Positions 17,898-26,469 of a DNA stretch of 64,000 nucleotides are shown here, in pieces (the first letter of the stretch is position 1; the number at the start of each line of letters is the position of its first letter). The DNA is from CAVORB01 sp963736235. Lineage in GTDB: Bacteria; Pseudomonadota; Gammaproteobacteria; Chromatiales; Chromatiaceae. A program made the position numbers and the translations under genes. The notes beneath the pieces were generated by a model. That model made no database searches. It was not told the origin of the DNA and was given only the letters and a program-made list of their open reading frames with translations. The stretch is taken from the NCBI GenBank assembly GCA_963736235.1, contig CAVTOR010000005.1:124001-188000 (forward strand), given 5' to 3'.

Positions 17898-18805
17898 CAG
17901 GCGGCAACCCGCACCCGGTATGCGTCTTCGGCGAGGTATTGTTCGACGTCTTCCATGACGGCAACCGGGTCTTGGGCGGCGCTCCTTTCAACGTTGCCTG
18001 GCATCTCCAGGCCTTTGGCCAGTCCCCGTGGTTCATCAGCAGCGTGGGTGACGATGCCCAGGGTGAGCACATCCGCGCCGCCATGGCTGACTGGGGCATG
18101 GCCGTCGGCGGTCTGGCGACCGACGCCTCCCACCCGACCGGCCAGGTTGCGGTCAGCCTGAACGCGGGAGAGCCTACGTACGACATCGTCGATCGTTGCG
18201 CATACGACTACATCGATCTCCAGACGATGCGCGAACCTCCCGCGTGCGGGTTGCTGTATCACGGCAGCCTGGCGTTGAGGAACCCGGTCTCAGCGCGGAG
18301 CCTCGCGGCGCTCAAGGCGGGCGGTCCGGGAACCGTTTTCGTCGATGTGAACCTGCGCGATCCCTGGTGGTCCGCCGAGGTTGTGCGCGAGATGGTCCGC
18401 GATGCGGATTGGGTGAAGCTCAATCGGGACGAACTGGGCCTGCTCGCCGGCGGGTCGGGCGACCTCTCCGAGCGCGCGCGTCGCTTCCAGTCCGAGAACG
18501 GCCTGGCCGGACTGGTCGTCACCCTGGGCGCGCGGGGGGCCATGGGATTTGCCGGCGAGGACGAGTTCGCCGAGGTCGCGCCTCCGCCCGCCCTGCGCGT
18601 GGTCGATGCGGTCGGGGCCGGCGATGCCTTCGCCGCGGTGCTGATCCTCGGTATCGCGGGGGATTGGCCGCTCGCCGTCACCCTGGAGCGGGCGCAGGAG
18701 TTTGCCTCGCGTGTCGTCCAGCAAAGGGGCGCGACCGCCGCCAATCGGGACTTTTACCTGCCATTCGTCGATGCTTGGGGCCTGGGGGACCGTACGCTGA
18801 CCTAG
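17894..18805 (+). CDS. fruK: Fructokinase (PfkB/ribokinase family)
   Basis: Phosphorylates fructose, here most likely the fructose freed by amylosucrase downstream. The 303-residue protein shows PfkB signature 1 (VLGGAPFNVAWHLQAFG, near residue 30) and signature 2 with the catalytic aspartate (VVDAVGAGDAFAAVLI, near residue 235). It starts by a 4-bp overlap with spp. Ribokinase-family specificity is hard to read from sequence, but the position between sucrose phosphatase and amylosucrase supports fructose. The symbol follows usage for the same cassette in methanotrophs and does not mean 1-phosphofructokinase. Confidence 0.9.
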   Translation: MTGGNPHPVCVFGEVLFDVFHDGNRVLGGAPFNVAWHLQAFGQSPWFISSVGDDAQGEHIRAAMADWGMAVGGLATDASHPTGQVAVSLNAGEPTYDIVDRCAYDYIDLQTMREPPACGLLYHGSLALRNPVSARSLAALKAGGPGTVFVDVNLRDPWWSAEVVREMVRDADWVKLNRDELGLLAGGSGDLSERARRFQSENGLAGLVVTLGARGAMGFAGEDEFAEVAPPPALRVVDAVGAGDAFAAVLILGIAGDWPLAVTLERAQEFASRVVQQRGATAANRDFYLPFVDAWGLGDRTLT

Positions 18806-18863
18806 GCACGCCTCCGACCCCTGGCCCTTCCTGCAACGCTTTCTTACTGACGCCCGCCAAAAG

Positions 18864-20837
18864 ATGTACGAACAGGTCTCGCACGCATTGCTCAACGACA
18901 TCCTCGATGAGCTCAAGCCCGCTATTCGCCGGCAGGATCTCCGGCACTTCTACACTCGTCTCGGCGCCAATTTCTATGCGGTCTATTCGTTGTTCCACCA
19001 CCTGTACGGGCAGCGCCCGGACTTCAAGGAGCAGATCCTCAGGCTGGTGGAGCGCCTTGCACTGGCCTATGTCGATCGGCCGGCGGAGCTCGAGCGCCTC
19101 GATATGGAGCGGGAGGAGGACCACAATTGGTTTCTGAGCCAGGAGTGGGTCGGAATGGCCCTTTACTCGGACGGCTTCGCCGGTGACCTGGCCGGGCTGG
19201 AATCGCACCTTCCCTACCTGCAGGAACTCGGTGTCAGCATGGTTCACGTCATGCCCATCCTGCAGTGTCCGCGGGGCGCGAGCGACGGTGGTTACGCCGT
19301 CAGCGACTTCCGCGCCATTGATGAACGTGCGGGCACGCTGGAGGACGTGCGGCACCTGTCGGCGTCGATGCGCAAGCGCGCGATGCTGCTCGCCCTGGAC
19401 GTGGTGGTCAACCACACCTCCGACGAGCACGTCTGGGCCCAGCGCGCGCGGGAAGGGGACAGGGTCTATCAGGACTACTACTACATCTTCCCCAACCGCG
19501 ACATCCCGGACATGTTCGAGGAGACCATGCCCGAGATCTTCCCGGAGACGGCCCCCGGCAACTTCACCTACGACGAGGCCATGGGCAAGTGGGTGATGAC
19601 CGTCTTCAACCGCTACCAGTGGGACCTCAACTACAGCAATCCCGCTGTCTTCATCGAGATGGTGGACATCATCCTCTTCTGGGCCAACCAGGGCGCGGAC
19701 ATCGTACGCCTGGACGCCGTGGCCTTTCTGTGGAAGAAGATCGGGACCAACTGCCAGAACGAGCGCGAGGCGCACCTTATCCTGCAGATGATGAAGGACT
19801 GCTGTCAGATCGTCGCACCGGGGGTGCTCTTCATCGCCGAGGCTATTGTGGCGCCGGTGGAGATCATCCGATATTTCGGCGAGGACGCGGTCATCGCCAA
19901 GGAGTGTGAGATCGCCTACAACGCGACCCTGATGGCCCTGCTCTGGGACACGGTCGCGACCAAGAATGCCAAGCTCCTTACCCAAGGCATCCGCAGCCTT
20001 CCCGCCAAGCTCGACCGGGCAACCTGGCTCAACTACGTGCGTTGCCACGACGACATCGGCCTCGGCTTCGACGACGCGGACATCCGCGCCTGCGGATACG
20101 ATCCCGTCGCTCACCGGCGCTTTCTGGTGGATTACTTCACCGGCGGCTTCGAGAATTCGGCTGCCAGGGGGCTGCCCTTCGGTGTCAACCCCAAGACCGG
20201 CGACGCGCGCATTTCCGGCTCTCTGGCCTCGTTGGCCGGATTGGAAGTCGCGTTGGAGTCGGGCGACCAGAAGGCAATCAGCGACGCCATCGCCGTCATC
20301 CTGATGCTGCACGGGATCATCATGTCCTTCGGCGGCATGCCGCTGCTCTACTACGGCGACGAGGTCGGCACCCTGAACGACGGCTCCTTCCTGCAGGATG
20401 AGAGCAAGGCTGGCGACAACCGCTGGATGCACCGCCCCCGCATCGATTGGGAGAGGGCCGAGCGGCGCCACGAGCACGGAACACCCGAGCAGCGAATCTT
20501 CGACGGCCTCCGGCGCATGATTTCGGTGCGCAAGACCGTATCCGCGTTCTCGGACTTCAACAACCGGGAGCTGATCGACGTCGGCGACCCGCACCTGTTC
20601 GTCTTTCTGCGCACCAACCCGGTAATGAGCTCCGAGGCGGTGCTGGTGGTCGCCAACTTCGACGCCTCGCCGAGCTACCTCGACCTCGCCGAGCTCGGCA
20701 ACCGGGGCATGTTCCAGTTCGGGCACCTCAAGGACCTGGTGACCGGCGAGGCCCCGGCCCTGTTCAACGGCCGCCTGGTCGTCCCAGCCTATCGTTTCTA
20801 CTGGCTGACCGATCAGCGCCCGGGGGCGGTCTTCTAG
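18864..20837 (+). CDS. ams: Amylosucrase (GH13)
   Basis: Transfers glucose from sucrose onto an alpha-1,4-glucan, releasing fructose. The 657-residue protein has the N-terminal helical region of amylosucrases, then a GH13 barrel with LDVVVNHTSDEH, nucleophile D284 (IVRLDAVAFLWKK), acid/base E326 (FIAEAIVAP) and transition-state D396 (YVRCHDDIGLGF). These positions nearly match the Neisseria enzyme (286, 328, 393). It lies 58 bp after fructokinase on the same strand. No signal peptide is seen, so it acts in the cytoplasm on the sucrose made by this operon, linking sucrose to glycogen-like polymer. Sucrose hydrolase and trehalose synthase are alternatives, but the length and N-terminal domain favour amylosucrase. 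Its stop codon is shared with psd on the opposite strand. Confidence 0.94.
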   Translation: MYEQVSHALLNDILDELKPAIRRQDLRHFYTRLGANFYAVYSLFHHLYGQRPDFKEQILRLVERLALAYVDRPAELERLDMEREEDHNWFLSQEWVGMALYSDGFAGDLAGLESHLPYLQELGVSMVHVMPILQCPRGASDGGYAVSDFRAIDERAGTLEDVRHLSASMRKRAMLLALDVVVNHTSDEHVWAQRAREGDRVYQDYYYIFPNRDIPDMFEETMPEIFPETAPGNFTYDEAMGKWVMTVFNRYQWDLNYSNPAVFIEMVDIILFWANQGADIVRLDAVAFLWKKIGTNCQNEREAHLILQMMKDCCQIVAPGVLFIAEAIVAPVEIIRYFGEDAVIAKECEIAYNATLMALLWDTVATKNAKLLTQGIRSLPAKLDRATWLNYVRCHDDIGLGFDDADIRACGYDPVAHRRFLVDYFTGGFENSAARGLPFGVNPKTGDARISGSLASLAGLEVALESGDQKAISDAIAVILMLHGIIMSFGGMPLLYYGDEVGTLNDGSFLQDESKAGDNRWMHRPRIDWERAERRHEHGTPEQRIFDGLRRMISVRKTVSAFSDFNNRELIDVGDPHLFVFLRTNPVMSSEAVLVVANFDASPSYLDLAELGNRGMFQFGHLKDLVTGEAPALFNGRLVVPAYRFYWLTDQRPGAVF

Positions 20838-21709
20838 CCGGCGTTTGCCAGATCGCCGATCCGTTGCCGCACCCGCACCGGATCACCGGTCGCCAGCGAG
20901 GGGTCCCACGCAACCCGGTCCGACGGGAAGAGCAGAATGACCGTCGACCCCATGTTGAAGCGCCCCATCTCGCTGCCGCGGTCGAGCCGGGCGGGTGGTT
21001 CGGCGCCGCGGCCCTTGGCGGCGCTCGTCCTCGGCGTGACCTGTCCCGCCCAAACGGTCTCCATGCTGCCGACGAAGATGGCCCCGACCAGGATGACGGC
21101 CATCGGGCCCGCCTCCGACGCGAACAGGCAGGCCACGCGCTCGTTGCGGGCGAAGAGCCGCGGCACCAAAGCGGTGGTGACCGGGTTCACGCTGAACAGC
21201 CGTCCCGGCACGTGGATCATCTCGCGCAGGTCGCCCGCGAGGGGCATGTGCACGCGGTGGTAGTCGCGCGGAGAAAGATAGATGGTCGCGAAGTTGCCGT
21301 CTTCGAAGGCGCTTGCCCAGTCGTCACGACCGCCCAGCAGCTCGAGCAGGGAATAGTCCCTCCCCTTGGCCTGAAAGACGCGGCCGTTTGCGATCTTGCC
21401 GAGCTGGCTCACGGTTCCGTCCGCCGGACAGAGCACGGCGTCCGGCACCGCGGGTAGGGGCCGAGCGTCGGGGCGCAGCTCACGGGTGAAGAAGTGGTTG
21501 AAGGTCTCGTAGGCGGTGGCATCCGGCTCCAGGGATTCGCTCATGTCGACCCGAAAATGGCGGACGAAGCCGCGGATGACCAGATTCTTCAGCGGCCTCC
21601 AGCGCAAACGCGTGAGGCGGTACATCAGGGTTGACAGGAGGTGCTGGGGCAGCAGGTACTGCGTGCCCACGTACAGACGGTGGTACCACTTGGGGGACGG
21701 GTCAGTCAT
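20834..21709 (-). CDS. psd: Phosphatidylserine decarboxylase proenzyme
   Basis: Makes phosphatidylethanolamine from phosphatidylserine at the inner membrane. The 291-residue proenzyme has the N-terminal PKWYHRLYVGTQYLLPQHLLS region, FFTRELRPDARPL, the CPADGTVSQLGKI motif, and YLSPRDYHRVHMPLAGDL. The self-cleavage site is present as MGST near residue 249 (RFNMGSTVILLFPSD), where the Ser becomes the pyruvoyl group; LGST is more common and the Met change is conservative. Length agrees with proteobacterial type I enzymes. Its end overlaps the amylosucrase end by four bases and its start overlaps the end of the SCO-like gene by eight. Confidence 0.96.
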   Translation of the reverse strand: MTDPSPKWYHRLYVGTQYLLPQHLLSTLMYRLTRLRWRPLKNLVIRGFVRHFRVDMSESLEPDATAYETFNHFFTRELRPDARPLPAVPDAVLCPADGTVSQLGKIANGRVFQAKGRDYSLLELLGGRDDWASAFEDGNFATIYLSPRDYHRVHMPLAGDLREMIHVPGRLFSVNPVTTALVPRLFARNERVACLFASEAGPMAVILVGAIFVGSMETVWAGQVTPRTSAAKGRGAEPPARLDRGSEMGRFNMGSTVILLFPSDRVAWDPSLATGDPVRVRQRIGDLANAG

Positions 21710-22346
21710 TCGGGGCCGGGTCTAGCAGATCGGTGCGGGCGGCCAGCGCGGACAGATCAGCCGCGATAGCGTCGGGTGACAGGCCGGCGGGGAACAGGGC
21801 CATGAGTCTGCCTCTGGGGTCGATCAGATACACGGAGGCGCCGTCGCCCGGCGCTGGCGCCTCGGCACTGGACGGGGAGAGATCGCCGACCGCGGCTCGC
21901 AGTCTCTGCAGCTCGGCGGCGTCCCCAGAGATCAGATGCAAGGCGGGGGAGAGCCGGGAGAAGTCCAGCGCGAGGTCCACCGGCTGGGCCTCAGCGGCAA
22001 CCGCGATCCGCACCGTCGCCTGCAGGTCCGGATCCTTGGCAAGGGCGCCGTGGACCGCGAGCAGGCGGTTCACCGTCAAATGTCCCCGCGCCTGTCGCAG
22101 GTCGCCGACGGCGAGCAGGGTCCAGCGCTCCCGCAGCTCAGCGTCCGTGAACGGAAGGCCTTTGGCGTCCTCGAGGGTGAACGCTGGAAGCTCCACCGGT
22201 GGGCGTATCAGCACGCCTCGGACCACCGGAGGCGCACCGCTGTACTGGTAGCGGTTACCCCAGTAATAGCCGACCGCAAACAGACCCATGGCGGCGATGA
22301 TCATGATCAGCCGGGAGGCGAGTCCGCGGGGGTTGCGGCGACGCAT
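21702..22346 (-). CDS. SCO1/SenC-like membrane-anchored thioredoxin-fold protein lacking copper-binding cysteines
   Basis: A 214-residue protein with one N-terminal membrane anchor (about residues 11-27) and a periplasmic domain. The domain begins in the way SCO proteins do: PAFTLEDAKGLPFTDAELRERWTLLAVGD, and keeps VYLIDPRGRLMALFPAGLSP near the end. The CxxxC copper site, expected right after TLLAVGD, is missing: the sequence reads LRQARGHLTVN and the mature protein has no cysteine. So it should not deliver copper or act as a thiol oxidoreductase. I used the ATG at 22346, just before the membrane anchor; a longer frame upstream overlaps the aminotransferase gene. It ends eight bases inside psd. 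Family assignment is by pattern and moderately sure. Confidence 0.7.
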   Translation of the reverse strand: MRRRNPRGLASRLIMIIAAMGLFAVGYYWGNRYQYSGAPPVVRGVLIRPPVELPAFTLEDAKGLPFTDAELRERWTLLAVGDLRQARGHLTVNRLLAVHGALAKDPDLQATVRIAVAAEAQPVDLALDFSRLSPALHLISGDAAELQRLRAAVGDLSPSSAEAPAPGDGASVYLIDPRGRLMALFPAGLSPDAIAADLSALAARTDLLDPAPND

Positions 22347-22369
22347 CGGGAACCGCGTTTCCCTTCCGG

Positions 22370-23551
22370 TCAGCCGTAGAGCACGGAATGGACGCGGGAC
22401 AGGGCCTCGCCCGTATCCACTTCGACGGCGGCGCCGTTGAGGATCGTCCCCAACGCGCCGACGCACAGGAGGATGTTCTCCGCCCGGCTGCTGTGCCCCA
22501 TGAGCCCGATGCGCCAGACCTTGCCGGCCAGGTCGCCCAATCCGGCCCCGATCTCCAGGTTGTACTCCTTCAGCAGCCGCGCGCGCACGTCGGCGTCGTC
22601 CACCCCCGCGGGAATGGCGACCGCGTTGAGCTGGGGCAGCCGCTCAGTCTCCGGCACCATGAGCTCCAGTCCCAGGGCCTCCATACCTGCCTTGAGCGCG
22701 AGATGATTCTTGCGATGGCGCGCCCACGCGTACTCCATGCCCTCCTCGCGCAGCATCACCAGCGCCTCGTGGAGCCCGTAGAGGGCATTCACCGGCGCGG
22801 TGTGGTGGTACGAGCGCTTCTGATCGCCGCCCCAGTAGCCCATGACCAGATTGAGGTCCAGGAACCAGCTGCGGACCTTGGTTTCCCGGCGCTGAACCTT
22901 CTCCAGCGCACGCTCGTTGAAGCTCACCGGGGCCAGCCCCGGGGTGCAGGACAGGCATTTCTGGGAGCCGGCGTAGACGGCGTCGATGCCCCAGGCGTCG
23001 ACCTCAAGCTCGCAACCCCCGAGCGCGGTCACCGTGTCGACGATGCTCAGGCAGTCGTGGCGATGGGCGATCTGCACCAGCGTCTTGACGTCGGAGCAGG
23101 CGCCGGTGGAGGTCTCGGCGTGGACGAAGGCGACGATCCTGGCGTCAGGGTGCCGCTTGAGCGCGTCTTCCAGCTTGTTCGGGTCGACCGCCCGGCCCCA
23201 GGGGTCGGATACCACCACGGGCTCGCCGCCGGCGCGCTCCACGTTTTCCTTCATGCGCCCACCGAAGACGCCGTTGACGCAGACCACGACCTTGTCTCCC
23301 GGCTCGACCAGGTTGACGAAGCAGGTCTCCATCCCTGCCGATCCGGGAGCCGAGACCGGCATGGTAAGGCGGTTCTCGGTGCGGAAGGCGTAACGCAGGA
23401 GCTCCTTGAGCTCGTCCATCATGACGACGAACTGGGGATCGAGATGACCGATGGTCGGGCGCGACATGGCCTCGAGAACCCGGGGGTGGACGTCGGCGGG
23501 GCCTGGGCCCATGAGGGTGCGGAGGGTGGGATGGAAGGAGCTGATGGTCAT
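22370..23551 (-). CDS. Pyridoxal-phosphate aminotransferase, alanine/serine-glyoxylate type
   Basis: Class V aminotransferase of 393 residues that should transfer the amino group of serine or alanine to glyoxylate. It begins with the family pattern LMGPGPADVHPRVLEAMSRPTIGHLDPQF. It has SAPGSAGMETCFVNLVEPGDKV (PLP phosphate region), HAETSTGACSD, the aspartate of IVDTVTALGG, and the PLP lysine in YAGSQKCLSCTPGL near residue 195. The C-terminal SSRAENILLCVGAL is typical. No glycine-cleavage, hydroxypyruvate reductase or serine-cycle genes are nearby. A role in handling glyoxylate from phosphoglycolate would suit an autotroph but is inference. The enzyme's amino donor cannot be decided from sequence. 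Confidence 0.88.
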   Translation of the reverse strand: MTISSFHPTLRTLMGPGPADVHPRVLEAMSRPTIGHLDPQFVVMMDELKELLRYAFRTENRLTMPVSAPGSAGMETCFVNLVEPGDKVVVCVNGVFGGRMKENVERAGGEPVVVSDPWGRAVDPNKLEDALKRHPDARIVAFVHAETSTGACSDVKTLVQIAHRHDCLSIVDTVTALGGCELEVDAWGIDAVYAGSQKCLSCTPGLAPVSFNERALEKVQRRETKVRSWFLDLNLVMGYWGGDQKRSYHHTAPVNALYGLHEALVMLREEGMEYAWARHRKNHLALKAGMEALGLELMVPETERLPQLNAVAIPAGVDDADVRARLLKEYNLEIGAGLGDLAGKVWRIGLMGHSSRAENILLCVGALGTILNGAAVEVDTGEALSRVHSVLYG

Positions 23552-23683
23552 GATCTGGTCCGGTTGCTGCGGGGCAGTCGAAAGCCTTGCGGCCGGTGAA
23601 CAAGGGACTCACCAGTATACGTGGGGCCTCTGGCCGCTCTCAAGGCGAACGTCGCCGAGCGCCGCCGGTGACAGCTGCCCCGG

Positions 23684-24181
23684 TCACCAGCGACCGGAGC
23701 CCTCCGGAAACACCCGGTCGCCGAAGGAGTCGGCAGAGAAGCCCCAGACGCCGACGCCGCGCTGACTCGCGATCTTCTCCAGGGCGTAGTACTCGAACGG
23801 GGCGTAAGGCAGGGCGAGCGCCCAGCCGCGCTCGATCAGGTAAGCCGCCAGGTCCTCACCAGGGTCGAAGCTGGTGCGGTCGGCGTAGCAGACCGCGTCC
23901 AGGCTTCCATCGGGATTCTCATGCTGGACGAAGCAGCGGATGAAGCCTCTGACCCGGAAGTCCAGGGCGAGGACGGCCCGCGAGTCGCAGCGCACCGGGG
24001 TGTTCCATGCCCTGCATTGGCGCTCCGTCGGAGGGATGTAGATGCCGTGCAGGTGCACCACCCGCTCCTTGATCAGCAGACTGCCATCGCCGCGCACGAT
24101 GGCGAGGCCCTCCAGCTCGCGGCCCGCGTGGGCGTCGATCGAGCAGAGAAACAGCGTCAGCGCGAGTGTCCAGCCTTTCAT
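23684..24181 (-). CDS. Exported SNase-like (thermonuclease-fold) protein, probably non-catalytic
   Basis: Small secreted protein of 165 residues. The ATG at 24181 has GGGGGT upstream and gives a clear signal peptide (MKGWTLALTLFLCSIDAHA). The mature part follows the SNase pattern: RVVHLHGIYIPPTERQCR, an RCFVQHENPDGSLDAVCYAD strand pair, then GEDLAAYLIERGWALALPY and YYALEKIASQRGVGVWGF at the C terminus, which is where Lys-x-A-x-x-x-x-x-G-x-W appears in micrococcal-nuclease-like proteins. The usual DTPE calcium and catalytic motif is replaced by YIPPTE, so nuclease activity is doubtful. Four cysteines in the mature protein could form disulfides. It is divergent from the DUF2130 gene. Confidence 0.7.
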   Translation of the reverse strand: MKGWTLALTLFLCSIDAHAGRELEGLAIVRGDGSLLIKERVVHLHGIYIPPTERQCRAWNTPVRCDSRAVLALDFRVRGFIRCFVQHENPDGSLDAVCYADRTSFDPGEDLAAYLIERGWALALPYAPFEYYALEKIASQRGVGVWGFSADSFGDRVFPEGSGRW

Positions 24182-24391
24182 ACAACCCCCGAATTCGCTC
24201 TCTAGGGATGAGGTTCTGGGCCCGTGGACCCACATCACACCTCAATTCTACCAGGGATACCCGAGTCGTCCTGGCTCCGGGTACGAGGCGGAAATGCCGT
24301 CCGGGATCTCGCGGGTGGCGTGTACGCTCAGTACAGGCCATCATCGTCGTCCAGCCTCCCCGATCCGATCACGAGCGACCTCCGCCGAGCC

Positions 24392-25771
24392 ATGACCGAA
24401 ACCCGAATCAAATGTCCCAACTGCGGTTTCCAGATCCCCGTCTCCGAGGCCCTGAGCGCGCAGATACGCGGTGAGCTTGAATCGAGCCTCAAGGCCGACC
24501 AGGAGGCGCGCCTCGCGCTCGCTGTGGCCGAAGCGGAGCGCCGGACCCGCGGCGCCGTCGACATCGAGCTTGCCGACCTGAAGGCGCAGATCGTTGAGAG
24601 GGCGGACAAGGCGAGGGCGGCCGAGGAGCGCGAGCTGGCGCTGCGCAAACTGGCCCGTGAGCTGGAGGAGGCTCAGAAGGGCCAGGCCGAGAAGATCCGG
24701 GCGGAGTTGGAGCAGACCCTGCGCGTGGATGAGGCGGTACGGATCGAGCAGGCCGCCGCTGCGGCCGAGGCCCGAGTCCGCGAGCAGGGCGCGCTGGAGC
24801 TCAAACAGCTCCAGGCGGACCTCGCGGCCCAGCGGGACAAGGCGCGCCTGGCCCAGGAGGCCGAGCTCGCACTGCGCCAGGAGAAATCGGCATTGGAAGA
24901 ACGGTCGCGCGAGCTGGATCTGGAGGTCGCCCGCAAGCTCGACGCCGCCAAGACCGAGCTGGAGGCCACAATTCGCAAGTCCGCCGCCGAGCAGCAGGAC
25001 CTCAAGCTCAAGGAGAAGGAGAAGCAGATCGCCGACCTGCGCCAGGCCCTCGAGGACGCCAAGCGCAGGAGCGAGCTCGGATCCCAGGAGCTACAGGGCG
25101 AGGTCCTCGAGCTCGACATCCAGGCCGCCCTGGAGCGCCAGTTCCCCCAGGACCGAATAGAGCCGGTACTCAAGGGCATGCGCGGTGCCGACATCCAGCA
25201 GCGGGTGCGCAACGAACGCCTCGAGGACTGTGGGCTGATCCTCTGGGAGACCAAGAACGCCAAGAATTGGTCCCCCGCCTGGGTCGACAAGCTGAAACAG
25301 GACCAGCGGGCGGCGGGCGGTGCCGCGGCGGTGTTGGTCTCGGTCGCGCTGCCGGACGGCATCGAGGGTTTCGGCCGCATCGACGGCGTCTGGGTCGCGG
25401 GTCTGAAGTCCTGGCCCGCGCTGGCCCTGGCACTGCGCGAGCAGCTCATCCAAGTCGCCTATGCGCGCGCTGCCTCGGAAGGCAAGAGCGAGAAGATGGA
25501 GCTGCTCTACCAGTATCTGGCTGGCGATGAGTTCCGCCAGCGGGTAGAGGCCATCGTCGAGGCCTTTGAGGCCATGCAGGCGCAGATTCAGCGCGAGCGC
25601 CGCGCCATGGAGAAGCAGTGGGCGGAGCGCGAAAAGCAGATCCAGCGGGTCATCGGCAGCACGTCCGGGATGTACGGCGCGCTGCAGGGGATCGTCGGCG
25701 GTGGGCTGGCGACGATCCCCGCATTGGAGCTGGACGATGACGGGCTGTTGCCGGGCCCGCGCGACGACTGA
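24392..25771 (+). CDS. DUF2130 coiled-coil protein
   Basis: A 459-residue protein with three parts. Residues 1-20 carry a single zinc-ribbon-like knuckle (IKCPNCGFQIPVS). Residues about 30-240 are a long, highly charged Ala/Glu/Arg/Gln coiled coil. The C-terminal part (about 250-400) is the DUF2130 domain: IQAALERQFPQDRIEPVLKG, ADIQQRVRNE, CGLILWETKNAKNWSPAWVDKLK, with an acid/Lys pattern (E-T-K-N-x-K) reminiscent of restriction-endonuclease-like folds. The function of DUF2130 is not established. The ATG at 24392 starts the conserved MTETRIKCPNC; the upstream open frame has no family similarity. It is not in an operon. Confidence 0.85.
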   Translation: MTETRIKCPNCGFQIPVSEALSAQIRGELESSLKADQEARLALAVAEAERRTRGAVDIELADLKAQIVERADKARAAEERELALRKLARELEEAQKGQAEKIRAELEQTLRVDEAVRIEQAAAAAEARVREQGALELKQLQADLAAQRDKARLAQEAELALRQEKSALEERSRELDLEVARKLDAAKTELEATIRKSAAEQQDLKLKEKEKQIADLRQALEDAKRRSELGSQELQGEVLELDIQAALERQFPQDRIEPVLKGMRGADIQQRVRNERLEDCGLILWETKNAKNWSPAWVDKLKQDQRAAGGAAAVLVSVALPDGIEGFGRIDGVWVAGLKSWPALALALREQLIQVAYARAASEGKSEKMELLYQYLAGDEFRQRVEAIVEAFEAMQAQIQRERRAMEKQWAEREKQIQRVIGSTSGMYGALQGIVGGGLATIPALELDDDGLLPGPRDD

Positions 25772-25800
25772 CGGGGCCCGCGGGCCGAGAGGCAGCCGCG

Positions 25801-26355
25801 TTAGTGCGCTTCCAGGCGCCCGAGCTCACTGAGAATGTCGAGCACCAGCTGCTCGGTGGCGGCGTCCGCCCCCTTGCACAGCCGGTCCGGGTCGCGCTCG
25901 CCGTTGATCAGCGGGCGGATGACGCCCGAGAGGCGGGCCATGCTGCCACCGACCTTGCTCATCTGCTCGGCCATGTTGCCGATCAACATCAGCGCCTGCG
26001 GGTTGCCGGTGGCGGCGGCGTGGATCATATGCGCGAGACCGGGCGCAGCGAGCGTCGGGTCGGCCTTTGCCTGGGGGTCCGGCAGCGTCGACGGGTCCTG
26101 GATTCCGCGCAGGATGCCCTCGGCGATGACCTGATCTTCCTCGTCCAGTCCCGCGAACAGGTCCGAGCCGCGCTCGCCCGCTGCGATACGGCGCACCGCG
26201 GCCACCAGCGCGCCCCAGCCGTGCTGCTCGGCGCCCGCGAGCAGAGACTCAAGCTCCTGCCGCTGGTCGGGGTTCCCGCAGGTGCGCACCACCTGGCGGA
26301 TGAAGTCCCCGTGAACGATGCGAATCTGCTCGTGGCGGTCGGGAATCGGGGTCAT
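25801..26355 (-). CDS. Hypothetical alpha-helical protein
   Basis: I do not recognise this 184-residue protein. It has no signal peptide or membrane helix, is rich in Ala, Gly, Leu and acidic residues, and looks all-helical. Conserved-looking stretches are HGWGALVAAVRRIAAGERGSD, LDEEDQVIAEGILRGIQDP and MIHAAATGNPQALMLIGNMA, and it has only two cysteines. The repeated pattern of R-I-x-x-G-E-R and D-E-E-D around residues 55-75 suggests a real protein family. It converges with the DUF2130 gene (29 bp apart), and a tRNA-Leu gene lies just upstream on the same strand. Codon use is normal for the window. Confidence 0.65.
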   Translation of the reverse strand: MTPIPDRHEQIRIVHGDFIRQVVRTCGNPDQRQELESLLAGAEQHGWGALVAAVRRIAAGERGSDLFAGLDEEDQVIAEGILRGIQDPSTLPDPQAKADPTLAAPGLAHMIHAAATGNPQALMLIGNMAEQMSKVGGSMARLSGVIRPLINGERDPDRLCKGADAATEQLVLDILSELGRLEAH

Positions 26356-26469
26356 GACTGGCGCTCTCCCGGGGGGTTGAACTCAGTTTAAACAGAATCG
26401 ACGGGAGTTGCCGGCGCGCACTGGCATCGGGTGAGCTGGCCAGGCAGAGTCGCCTGGCAGCGGATCTGT

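Noticed and set aside
18678..20726. Open frame of 682 codons on the minus strand opposite amylosucrase
   Set aside because: Antisense of the amylosucrase catalytic domain. All signatures are on the plus strand.
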